A stretch of 17,293 nucleotides of DNA, from positions 1 to 17,293 of the forward strand of contig DASRJX010000145.1 of the NCBI GenBank assembly GCA_035649235.1, read 5' to 3'. The notes below the pieces were generated by a model. It did no database searches, was not told where the DNA came from, and worked only from the letters and a program-made list of their open reading frames with translations. The stretch comes from DASRJX01 sp035649235. GTDB taxonomy: Bacteria > Acidobacteriota > Polarisedimenticolia > Gp22-AA2. This document shows positions 7,790-14,234 of this stretch, in pieces (positions within the stretch are counted from its first letter, which is position 1; the number at the start of each line of letters is the position of its first letter). A program made the position numbers and the translations under genes.

Positions 7790-8999
7790 GAAGCCTCTTG
7801 AGGATGGCGGCGTGGGCCGCGAGTTCGGCGAGGGCCTCCTCGTGCCGGCCGGCGCGCAGGAGCGCCTGCCCGAGCGCATAGTGGGCCTTCGGATTGAGGG
7901 GATCGAGCTCCAGGGAGCGGCGGAACAGGTCGATCGCCTCCTCGTACTTGCCGTCGTCGGCCAGCATCGTGCCGAGGTAGAAATGCGCGTACGGATCGGT
8001 CGGCGCCAGCCGCCGCGCCGCCTCGAGCTCGGGACGCGCCTCGTCGCGCCGGCCCAGATAGAGGCAGGTCTTCGCCAGCTCGAGGCGCGCCTCCGGGAGA
8101 TCGGGATCGAGCGCCACGGCCCGGCGCAGCGCCTCGATCGAGCCCTGGTAGTCGAGAGCGTCGCCGAGCTGCAGTCCGAGCTGCACGTGCAGCCTTGCGT
8201 CCTGAAGCCCGCGATCGAGAGCGGCGCGCAGGACGGCCAGCGCCTCGTCGGGATGGCCGTAACCGTTCAGGGCCCGGGCGTGCGTCACGAGGAGGTCCAC
8301 GTCGTCGGGCGCCAGCGCCACGGCCCGTCGCTGCTCCTCCAGCCCCTCCCCGCGACGCGCCTGCTTGAAGTAGACCTCCGCGAGGTACCGGTGCGCCCGC
8401 ACCGACCCCGGGTTGTGGGCGACGGCCCGGCGCAGCCGGTCGTCGGCCTGCTCGATCTGGCCGGTCTGGAGGTAGAACGCGCCCAGGTCGACGAGGACCT
8501 CGGGGTCCTCCGGATTCAGGCTCAGCTCCTTCTCGAACTGGTTGACGGCCGGCCCGTTCCGGCCGGCACGCGCGTGGATGACCCCCATGGCCCGGTGCAC
8601 GCCGAGGAGCTTGGGATCGGCCGCGACCACCTTGCGCAGCTCCGCCAGCCCTTCCTCGTCGCGCCCGAGCGCACCCAGGATCGTCCCCCGCAGCACGCGC
8701 GCCTGAAGGAGCGTCGGATCGGCCCCCAGCGCAGCCTCCACGTTCCGAAGCGCCTCCTCGTCCTTGTCCGTTTCGTGCAGGGCGCGCGCCAGCTCGTGGA
8801 GGATCGTGGCGTCCTCCGGCCGGCGCCGGGCGAGACCACCGAGGATCGCCGCCGCTTCGGCGGTGCGGCCGCGCTCACGCAGGGCCCGGGCCTCTTCGAG
8901 GCGGCCGGAGACCGAGGAAGCCCCGCAGGCGAGGGCCGAGGAGGACAGCGCCAGGAGCAGGCCGAGGCGGAGGTTCCGCCCGGTGAGGCAGGCTCGCAT
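7755..8999 (-). CDS. Exported TPR-repeat protein, possible lipoprotein
   Basis: 414 residues. The N-terminus (basic, then LGLLLALSSSALAC, C25) is a signal sequence with a possible lipobox. The remainder is about ten tetratricopeptide repeats with the usual W/L-G-A-Y/F-A-P spacing, for example GRTAEAAAILGGLARRRPED, KYEEAIDLFRRSLELDPLNP and NPKAHYALGQALLRAGRHEE. TPR arrays are protein-interaction scaffolds. Because the next gene is the FG-GAP/UnbV protein, the two may form an envelope complex (inference). I chose the ATG at 8999 because the longer frame up to 9251 runs antiphase through the cold-shock gene. No strong ribosome binding site is visible. The gene lies just beyond the terminator of the cold-shock gene, so it depends either on read-through or on an unseen promoter. 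Confidence 0.88.
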   Translation of the reverse strand: MRACLTGRNLRLGLLLALSSSALACGASSVSGRLEEARALRERGRTAEAAAILGGLARRRPEDATILHELARALHETDKDEEALRNVEAALGADPTLLQARVLRGTILGALGRDEEGLAELRKVVAADPKLLGVHRAMGVIHARAGRNGPAVNQFEKELSLNPEDPEVLVDLGAFYLQTGQIEQADDRLRRAVAHNPGSVRAHRYLAEVYFKQARRGEGLEEQRRAVALAPDDVDLLVTHARALNGYGHPDEALAVLRAALDRGLQDARLHVQLGLQLGDALDYQGSIEALRRAVALDPDLPEARLELAKTCLYLGRRDEARPELEAARRLAPTDPYAHFYLGTMLADDGKYEEAIDLFRRSLELDPLNPKAHYALGQALLRAGRHEEALAELAAHAAILKRLREKQSGMATME

Positions 9000-9012
9000 G
9001 GCGAGCGATGTT

Positions 9013-9046
9013 AAACGAAAACCCCCGGAGCACCCACCCCGGGGGT
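9013..9046 (-). terminator. Intrinsic terminator after the cold-shock gene
   Basis: On the minus strand an 8-bp perfect stem, ACCCCCGG (9046-9039) with CCGGGGGT (9028-9021), encloses a 10-base loop and is followed by TTTCGTTT. It lies 25 bases past the stop codon of the cold-shock gene and 14 bases before the TPR gene. The T-tract is interrupted, so termination may be partial. Confidence 0.7.
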
Positions 9047-9070
9047 CGCATGGTCGCCTGGACCCGGATC

Positions 9071-9271
9071 TCAGACTTTCGTGACGTTGGCCGCCTGGAG
9101 CCCCTTCGCACCCTGGGTGATCTCGAACTGCACCGCCTGACCTTCGTCGAGAGTCTTGTAGCCCTCGCCCTGGATGGCGGAGAAGTGCACGAAGATGTCC
9201 GTCCCGTCCTCCTGGCTGATGAAGCCATACCCCTTGCTGTTGTTGAACCACTTCACTTTTCCGGTAGGCAC
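9071..9271 (-). CDS. Cold-shock domain protein (CspA family)
   Basis: 66 residues, the normal size for the family. It is a single OB-fold nucleic-acid-binding domain with RNP1 (KGYGFISQ) and RNP2 (DIFVHFSAI), beginning VPTGKVKWFNNSKG and ending GLQAANVTKV. These proteins bind single-stranded RNA and DNA, melt RNA structure, and can act as transcription antiterminators. The start is GTG at 9271 (read as fMet), with AAGGAGGG at 9286-9279, seven bases upstream; this strong site decides the start over the longer open frame. Its leader carries an intrinsic-terminator structure between promoter and ribosome binding site, suggesting control by conditional termination. Its paralogue-level name (CspA, CspC and so on) cannot be assigned. 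Confidence 0.96.
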   Translation of the reverse strand: MPTGKVKWFNNSKGYGFISQEDGTDIFVHFSAIQGEGYKTLDEGQAVQFEITQGAKGLQAANVTKV

Positions 9272-9293
9272 TGACTGTCCCTCCTTCGAGCGC

Positions 9294-9325
9294 AAAAAAA
9301 AACCACAGGATGCGATCTCCTGTGG
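9294..9325 (-). terminator. Terminator/attenuator hairpin in the leader of the cold-shock gene
   Basis: On the minus strand: CCACAGGA (9325-9318), a 7-base loop (9317-9311), TCCTGTGG (9310-9303), then nine consecutive T residues (9302-9294). It is a perfect 8-bp stem with a U9 tail, an archetypal intrinsic terminator. It lies downstream of the best promoter (9408-9380) and only 7 bases before the ribosome binding site of the cold-shock gene, so full-length mRNA must read through it. The UCCU in the 3' arm could instead pair with AGGA in the ribosome binding site, which would give mutually exclusive folds (inference). Confidence 0.8.
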
Positions 9326-9379
9326 ATGTGGCGGAACGGATCCTCGTGCAACTCCAAAAAGCGACCTTCGACGCGGAGA

Positions 9380-9408
9380 ATTGTAGGGCTGGGGGGCGCT
9401 TCCGTCAA
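9380..9408 (-). promoter_or_regulatory. Sigma-70-type promoter of the cold-shock gene
   Basis: On the minus strand: -35 TTGACG at 9408-9403, a 17-base spacer, and -10 TACAAT at 9385-9380. Five of six bases match consensus in each box, with ideal spacing. The -35 abuts the stop codon of the upstream HAMP-protein gene. Transcription would begin near 9373, giving a leader of about 100 bases that contains the terminator hairpin. Confidence 0.75.
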
Positions 9409-10098
9409 CTAGATTCTGCCCGGCTTCGCCGGAAGCGCGGGGGATCTCAGGAGGTTGCGCCGGCACTCGCGCAGCGTCTGGACCTCACCCAGCACCTGCC
9501 GCAGCAGCACGAGGCAACCCTCGGAGTTGCCGCCCTCGAACTCCCGGGCGATCAGCCGCAGCTGGCCTTCGAGGCCCTGGAAGGCGTTCAGGTCGTCCTC
9601 GACCCGGTCGCGCAGGGTCCGGGCGGCGGCATTGAAGCCCTCCTCGAGCTCTTTGAAGTTGTCGTTCCTGCGCAGCGTCACCCTCGTGCCCCACATGCCC
9701 TGCTCCAGGTCCTTGAGGCCCCGCGCCACCTTGAGCACGACGCCGGCGGTCTTGTGGGTCTCGAGAATCTCGATGACGAACACGGCGGCGACGAAGATGA
9801 TCCCCGCGGCGACCAGGTAGAGCACGGTGCGCGCATCGCCGCTCCGCGCGCCGCTCTGCTTCATGAGTGAGTTCTCCATGCCGACGAGGTGGAAGAGCAC
9901 GGCGGAGAAGGCCAGCAGGAAGACCATGCCCAGGACGGCCACGATCGCCGTGCGCATCTGGTAGGCGCTGTCCACCAGGTAGTTGCGCCGGCGGCCCAGG
10001 AAGCGGTCCAGGAGGCCTTCGTGCAGGTCGGCGCGCGTCGATCCGACCATCACGGTCGAGATCGGCTCGGCTTCTCGATCGACGGGAGGTTGGAGCAT
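9409..10098 (-). CDS. Two-TM membrane protein with a HAMP linker and no output domain
   Basis: 229 residues if the ATG at 10098 is used; an ATG at 10050 (residue 17) is the alternative. Two membrane helices (about 50-73 and 91-113) enclose a short external loop of about 17 residues, too small for a sensor domain. Residues about 110-163 look like a HAMP helix-turn-helix (LEQGMWGTRVTLRRNDNFKE, then LEEGFNAAARTLRDR). The remaining ~65 residues are helical, with two cysteines, and resemble no kinase, cyclase or methyl-accepting domain. It could be a signalling adaptor, but no partner is nearby. The promoter predicted for it starts transcription about three bases before the ATG, so it may be nearly leaderless. 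No ribosome binding site lies at proper spacing for either start. Confidence 0.8.
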   Translation of the reverse strand: MLQPPVDREAEPISTVMVGSTRADLHEGLLDRFLGRRRNYLVDSAYQMRTAIVAVLGMVFLLAFSAVLFHLVGMENSLMKQSGARSGDARTVLYLVAAGIIFVAAVFVIEILETHKTAGVVLKVARGLKDLEQGMWGTRVTLRRNDNFKELEEGFNAAARTLRDRVEDDLNAFQGLEGQLRLIAREFEGGNSEGCLVLLRQVLGEVQTLRECRRNLLRSPALPAKPGRI

Positions 10099-10107
10099 CG
10101 TGGACGC

Positions 10108-10136
10108 AATATAGGTCCCCTCCTTCGAGGCGTCAA
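10108..10136 (-). promoter_or_regulatory. Sigma-70-type promoter of the HAMP-protein gene
   Basis: On the minus strand: -35 TTGACG at 10136-10131, a 17-base spacer, and -10 TATATT at 10113-10108. The predicted start point, near 10101, falls almost on the ATG at 10098. The spacer contains the 12-mer ccctccttcgag (10118-10129, plus strand), which also occurs over the ribosome binding site of the cold-shock gene. Confidence 0.65.
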
Positions 10137-10205
10137 AGGGACGCGCCGGCGGCCGGACCAGGCGACCTCGATAGGACCACCCAGGTCTGATAAAGTCGCA
10201 GCACC

Positions 10206-10853
10206 ATGACGGATTCGCAATCGGGTCTGTTGCTGGGCGGGGTCGTGTTGGGCCTGTCGATCGCGGCGCCCATCGGACCGGTCAACATCGCCATGATCCA
10301 CAGAGGCCTGCGGGACGGCTTCGCGGGGGCGTTCCTCCTGGGCGTCGGATCCACCGCGGCCGACCTCATCTACATCCTCCTGGCCTATGCGGGGGCCGAT
10401 CCGCTGTCCCATCAGGCATGGGCCCGGGTGACGCTCTTTTCCGCCGGGGCGGTCGTCATGGGATGGCTCGGGTTCCAGGCCATCCGGGCGGCGCTCGCGC
10501 CGGCCGGGCCCGACGGGGGCTCCCAGTCGGCCGCTCTGGATCGCAGGCGATCGGCTTTCGTAAGCGGGTTCTGCATCACCATCGTCAACCCGATGACGAT
10601 CGCCTTTTGGCTCGGGATCCTGTCGGCGGCGCTGGCGGCGCGTGAGCGGGCGTCGATGGGGCTGGAGATTCTCTACATCGCCTCGCTGGCGACCGGCTGC
10701 CTTCTCTGGGTCCTTGGGCTCGCCTGCGCGCTGCACCTCGGGCGGCGGGTGGCTCGCGGGCCGGCCTTGAAGGTCGTCTCGGCCCTGGCCGGCCTCGTCC
10801 TCATCGGCTTCGGGGCTCAGTTCGCCTGGAAAGCGCTTCGGGAGGTCTCCTGA
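10206..10853 (+). CDS. LysE/RhtB-family amino-acid exporter
   Basis: 215 residues with about six hydrophobic segments. The family signature near the N-terminus is clear: APIGPVNIAMIHRGLRDGF (residues about 21-39) followed by GVGSTAADLIYILLAYAG, and the second-half hallmark ITIVNPMTIAFWLGI. LysE/RhtB proteins export amino acids or related metabolites across the inner membrane; the substrate is not deducible here. No strong ribosome binding site precedes the ATG, but there is no better start. The downstream M49-like gene begins 25 bases after the stop, and the GNAT gene 10 bases after that one, so the three may be one transcript. Confidence 0.9.
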   Translation: MTDSQSGLLLGGVVLGLSIAAPIGPVNIAMIHRGLRDGFAGAFLLGVGSTAADLIYILLAYAGADPLSHQAWARVTLFSAGAVVMGWLGFQAIRAALAPAGPDGGSQSAALDRRRSAFVSGFCITIVNPMTIAFWLGILSAALAARERASMGLEILYIASLATGCLLWVLGLACALHLGRRVARGPALKVVSALAGLVLIGFGAQFAWKALREVS

Positions 10854-10878
10854 CGCCATTGCCCTCGGGCTGGCGCCG

Positions 10879-12540
10879 ATGAAACGGCTCGCGGCCCTCG
10901 CGGCGGCGGCCCTCGGCGTGTTTCTCCAGGCAACGACTGGTCCTATCGCCGGTGCGCCGCGCGACGAGAACGACATCCGCGCCCGCCTGCGCGCGTATGC
11001 GCCGGTGAGACTCCGGGCCGACATCGAGTCCCTCGGAGCGCGCGACCGGAAGGCGCTCGAGAAACTGGTGGCCGCCGTCGAGGCGATCGACGCCATCTAC
11101 TGGAAGCAGATGGGACGGCAGGCCCTCGAGGCCCGGCAGGCGTTCGAGCAGGCGACCGACCCGATCGATCTCCTGTACCGCGACTTCGTGCGCCTCAACT
11201 ACGGGCCGTTCGACATCCGCAGCAACATGGAGCGCTTCGTCGACACCCCGACGGGCGGTCCCCGCCTGCCCGGCGCGGGGTTCTACCCGGAGGACATGAC
11301 GCGGGAGGAGTTCGAGGGGCGCCTTCGGGCCCACCCGGACCTCGAGGAGGAGTTCGAGCGGCGCACCACGGTGATCCGGCGCGTCGACGGGGTCCTCGTC
11401 GCCATCCCGTACGAGCGGATCTACCTGGACGACCTGACCCTGGCGGCGCGCGCCCTGCAGGAAGCGGCGGCGATGAGCGACAGCCCGAGCCTGCGGCGCT
11501 ACCTGTCGCTGCGCGCCGAGGCGATGCTGAAGGGCGACTACTATCCCTCCGATCGAGCCTGGCTCGAGGTCAAGGACAACCCGATCGACCTGGTCATCGG
11601 CCCGATCGAGACGTACGACGACGCGCTCCTCGGACTCAAGGCGTCCTACGAGGCGGCGGCGCTCGTGAAGGACGTGCGCGGCAGCCGCTCGCTCGACGTC
11701 TACCTGAAGCACCTGGACGGGATGGCGCGGGCGCTGCCGGTATCCGACGCGTACAAGAAGACGACGACGGGATCGGGCAACGTCCTCGAGGTCATGAACG
11801 TCGTCCGCTTCGGCGGTGACTTCAACGCCGGCATCAAGACGGTCGCCGCGTCGCTCCCGAACGACGAGCGCATCATCCAGGAGAAGGGAGCCAAGAAGCA
11901 CATCTACCGCAACGTCCTGGAGGCTAAGTTCGACGTCCTGCTGACCCCCATAGCCCGGATCGTCCTGGACAAGAAGGCCTGGCCGCTCGTCACGCGCGAG
12001 GCATTCGTCACCAACGTCATCCTGCACGAGCTGTCGCACGCGCTCGGCGTGCAGTACGTCGCGGGCGCTTCGGATCTCACCGTCCGCAAGGCGCTCAGGG
12101 ACCGCCATGCCGCGATCGAAGAGGCCAAGGCCGACGTGATCGGCATCGGCCATCTGGTCTACCTGCGCGACCAGGAGGTGTTCGCCGACGAGGAGGTGCA
12201 GGAGTGCTACGCGACCTATCTCGCGGGGCTCCTCCGCTCGGTGCGCTTCGGCGTCGAGGAGACGCACGGGCGGTCCAGCGCCCTGCAGCTCAACTACCTC
12301 AGGAAGGCGGGGGCCGTCCTGCTGGACGTCAAGAAAGGTGAGTTCTCGCTGTCGCCCAAGCACTTCGAGCCGGCGATCCGGACGCTGTCGAAGGAGCTCC
12401 TGGAGATCGAGGGGACGGGGGACTACGAGCGTGCCAGGCGCCTGCTGGACGAGTTCGGCCGTCTGGACGACGCGACGAAGACCCTCCTGCTGCGAACCGA
12501 GGCGGTACCGGCCGACGTGACCTTCGTCTATCCGATGTGA
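10879..12540 (+). CDS. Exported M49-like zinc peptidase (dipeptidyl-peptidase III family)
   Basis: 553 residues. Residues 1-25 look like a signal peptide (MKRLAALAAAALGVFLQ, cleavage probably near IAGA), so it is likely periplasmic. The zinc site is HELSH at 383-387 (ligands H383 and H387, catalytic E384) and, 27 residues later, IEEAKAD with E414/E415 as the third ligand, matching the EECRAD/E motif of dipeptidyl-peptidase III. YGPFDIRSNMERFV and PGAGFYPEDMTREEF also fit bacterial M49-type proteins. Family members trim dipeptides from the N-termini of peptides. Classical enzymes have a six-residue HExxGH; the five-residue form here is rarer. Family membership is by motif and general layout, not alignment. 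The gene lies between an exporter and an acetyltransferase, so peptide turnover followed by amino-acid export is possible (inference). Confidence 0.82.
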   Translation: MKRLAALAAAALGVFLQATTGPIAGAPRDENDIRARLRAYAPVRLRADIESLGARDRKALEKLVAAVEAIDAIYWKQMGRQALEARQAFEQATDPIDLLYRDFVRLNYGPFDIRSNMERFVDTPTGGPRLPGAGFYPEDMTREEFEGRLRAHPDLEEEFERRTTVIRRVDGVLVAIPYERIYLDDLTLAARALQEAAAMSDSPSLRRYLSLRAEAMLKGDYYPSDRAWLEVKDNPIDLVIGPIETYDDALLGLKASYEAAALVKDVRGSRSLDVYLKHLDGMARALPVSDAYKKTTTGSGNVLEVMNVVRFGGDFNAGIKTVAASLPNDERIIQEKGAKKHIYRNVLEAKFDVLLTPIARIVLDKKAWPLVTREAFVTNVILHELSHALGVQYVAGASDLTVRKALRDRHAAIEEAKADVIGIGHLVYLRDQEVFADEEVQECYATYLAGLLRSVRFGVEETHGRSSALQLNYLRKAGAVLLDVKKGEFSLSPKHFEPAIRTLSKELLEIEGTGDYERARRLLDEFGRLDDATKTLLLRTEAVPADVTFVYPM

Positions 12541-12550
12541 GGCGGGAGCC

Positions 12551-13558
12551 GTGCTGATCCGCGACGCCGCGATGGAGCAGGTCGAGGAGGTGCTGTGCTG
12601 TAGCCACGAGGCCTGGGGCGCCGGGATGGGCCTGCAGGACTACATCGGGCTCAACCGCGAGCTGCTGGGGACGCCGTGGGCCCGAGAGCACTATCGGTTC
12701 CTCGTCGGGCTGGACGGCGACGGGCGGATCGCGAGCGGCATGAAGCTCTATTCGCTTCGGGGCGAGCTGGAGGGTCGGCCGGTCCGGATCGCGGGCGTCG
12801 GCGCCGTGTTCACGCCCCGGGCGCAGCGCGGCCGGGGCCACGCCAAAGCGCTCGTCGAGGCGGCCGCGGGCCGGGCGCGCGCCGAGGGGCACGATCTCGC
12901 CCTGCTGTTCTCCGAGATCGGGAGCGCCTACTACGAGCGCCTGGGCTTCCGGGCCCTCCCCTCGCAGGAGGCCGCCTGCATGGCGTTCCTGCCGGTGCCC
13001 TGGCCGAAGGAGCCGTCCTGGGTCGGCCGCGACGATCCCTTCGCCGCCGTCGAGGGATTGCGTCTCTTCCGCAGTGAGGATGTCGACGCGCTCGCGGGTC
13101 TCCACGAGGAGGCGACACGCGGCCAGCGATTCCGCCTGCAGCGCGATCGCCCGCGCTGGGAGCACCTCCTCCTTCAGGCTGATATGGAATCCCGCCTGAG
13201 GCGCGACGGGGCCGATCATCGCTGGGTGGTGGAGCGCGGCGGGGTCGCGCGGGCGTACCTCATCCTGAAGGAGAGACGAGGCAGGCTGCTCTGGAAGGAG
13301 CACGGCGCCCGGCCGGGGGACGAGGAGGCGCTGGTCGATCTCTTCTGGAGTGCTCTGGCCCTGGCGCGAAGGCTCGGCGTCGGACGCATCGACGCCTGGC
13401 ACTTTCCGGCCGGCGTCACGGGCGGCCGCCTCTATCCCGTCGCCCGGCGGCCCCGGCGCGACCCCGTCCTGATGTTGCGCCCGCTGGGCGAGACCGTCCC
13501 CGACATCCCGATCGCGGACGAGGAGGAATGCCGGACCTCCTGGCTCGACTCCTTCTGA
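12551..13558 (+). CDS. GNAT-family N-acetyltransferase, two-domain
   Basis: 335 residues from a GTG at 12551, ten bases after the upstream stop, with GGCGGGAG in front. The N-terminal half is a GNAT domain: beta-strand AGVGAVFTP, then the acetyl-CoA pyrophosphate loop RAQRGRGHA (90-98), and the motif B YYERLGF (127-133). Residues about 150-290 look like a second, degenerate GNAT fold (RWVVERGGVARAYLILKERR), as in Eis-like tandem acetyltransferases. The acceptor substrate is unknown. There is no signal peptide, so it is cytoplasmic. Its stop codon lies four bases from the convergent stop of the small coiled-coil gene, both inside the palindrome TGAGATCTCA; no terminator separates them. Confidence 0.88.
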   Translation: MLIRDAAMEQVEEVLCCSHEAWGAGMGLQDYIGLNRELLGTPWAREHYRFLVGLDGDGRIASGMKLYSLRGELEGRPVRIAGVGAVFTPRAQRGRGHAKALVEAAAGRARAEGHDLALLFSEIGSAYYERLGFRALPSQEAACMAFLPVPWPKEPSWVGRDDPFAAVEGLRLFRSEDVDALAGLHEEATRGQRFRLQRDRPRWEHLLLQADMESRLRRDGADHRWVVERGGVARAYLILKERRGRLLWKEHGARPGDEEALVDLFWSALALARRLGVGRIDAWHFPAGVTGGRLYPVARRPRRDPVLMLRPLGETVPDIPIADEEECRTSWLDSF

Positions 13559-13562
13559 GATC

Positions 13563-13847
13563 TCAGCGCGCGCGTCCGCGCGCCGCGGCGATTTCCTTTT
13601 CGATTTGAGCCTTCTTCGCGGTCAGCGCCGCCACGTCCGCCGTGGTGTCGATCCCGGTCAGGCCCGCGCTCCGTCCGGCCTGATCGATCTGCGCCTGGAC
13701 GGCCGCGAGCTCGGCCTCCAGATCGTGGAGACGCTGAGCTTCCGGATCCCCGGCCCCAGGAACGAGCGACAGCCGCCCGGTCCGGAGGTAGTTCACGCCG
13801 ATCCACAGGGCCAGTGCGACGAGCACCAGGACGACGAGCTTCCTCAT
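13563..13847 (-). CDS. Small single-pass membrane protein with a coiled-coil tail
   Basis: 94 residues. I do not recognise a family. Residues about 3-20 (KLVVLVLVALALWIGVNY) form a membrane helix or uncleaved signal anchor. The rest has two helical stretches with heptad-like Ala, Leu and Glu spacing (RLHDLEAELAAVQAQIDQA and VAALTAKKAQIEKEIAAARG), which suggests a coiled coil in the periplasm. A strong ribosome binding site, GAGGAGG, lies five bases before the ATG. The start is only 35 bases downstream of the CCA end of tRNA-Sec on the same strand, with no terminator or promoter evident between them, so the two are probably cotranscribed and separated by tRNA processing. Confidence 0.75.
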   Translation of the reverse strand: MRKLVVLVLVALALWIGVNYLRTGRLSLVPGAGDPEAQRLHDLEAELAAVQAQIDQAGRSAGLTGIDTTADVAALTAKKAQIEKEIAAARGRAR

Positions 13848-13882
13848 GACGACCTCCTCGTGGCGGGACGAAAACGGCCGGG

Positions 13883-13980
13883 TGGCGGAAGCGTGTGGGA
13901 ATCGAACCCACCGGAGCCGGGTTCCCCCGGCTCCCGACGGATTTGAAGTCCGCGCAGGACACCAGCCCCGAGGCGCTTCC
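13883..13980 (-). tRNA. selC: tRNA-Sec, anticodon TCA
   Basis: 98 bases including an encoded CCA (13885-13883). The anticodon loop CTTCAAA carries TCA at 13946-13944. The acceptor begins GGAAGCG and ends CGCTTCC, then discriminator G, as in bacterial tRNA-Sec. The D loop contains GG, and the T arm is GTGGG-TTCGATT-CCCAC. The variable arm is very long: a perfect 9-bp stem (13934-13926 with 13921-13913) around a GGAA loop. The acceptor can form seven Watson-Crick pairs plus an eighth C-A apposition, where bacterial tRNA-Sec normally has eight pairs. The product inserts selenocysteine at UGA with SelA, SelB and SelD, none of which is in this window. Confidence 0.96.
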
Positions 13981-13996
13981 AGACCGGCGCCAGTCT
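13981..13996. repeat. 16-bp near-perfect palindrome directly before the tRNA-Sec 5' end
   Basis: agaccggcgccagtct reads the same on both strands except for one mismatched pair. It touches the mature 5' end of the tRNA, so it would form a hairpin in the 5' leader of the precursor or could be a protein-binding site. A possible but weak -10 for the tRNA (TAGACT on the minus strand, 13997-13992) overlaps it. Confidence 0.5.
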
Positions 13997-14032
13997 ACAC
14001 CGCCTGCGCCCGGAGAGATCCCTCCTCGGGCG

Positions 14033-14186
14033 AGGCGCCGGGGTTGCGCTCCGCTGGCACGGGTCCGGCGCGCTCGCGCGCGCCTCCCCTCTACGTCGCC
14101 TCGCTCCGCCCATCGCGCTGAACTGCGCGCGATGGGACCCCGTCGCTCGGTCGCCGACTGGCCAGCGGAGCGCAACCCCGGCGCCT
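14033..14186. repeat. Element bounded by 26-bp perfect inverted repeats
   Basis: Bases 14033-14058 are exactly complementary to 14161-14186 (26 bp), with 102 bases between. Inside, CCCATCGCGC (14109-14118) pairs perfectly with GCGCGATGGG (14127-14136) around an 8-base loop, and ACGGGTCC (14059-14066) can pair with GGACCCCGT (14135-14143) with one bulge. No coding sequence is credible in it. It could be a small non-autonomous mobile element, a structured RNA or a recombination site. I see no target-site duplication at its edges. Confidence 0.75.
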
Positions 14187-14234
14187 TGTACGATGGTCAC
14201 TCCCCGGGAGCATGGCGATGCGAGCGAGTTTCGG

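Noticed and set aside
10166..10205. Plus-strand promoter for the LysE gene (GATAAA near 10189)
   Set aside because: Only a partial -10 with no -35 at proper spacing; too weak to list.
14020..14200. Insertion sequence or integrated element at tRNA-Sec
   Set aside because: There is no transposase or integrase gene and no target-site duplication or copy of the tRNA 3' end nearby; I kept only the inverted-repeat description.
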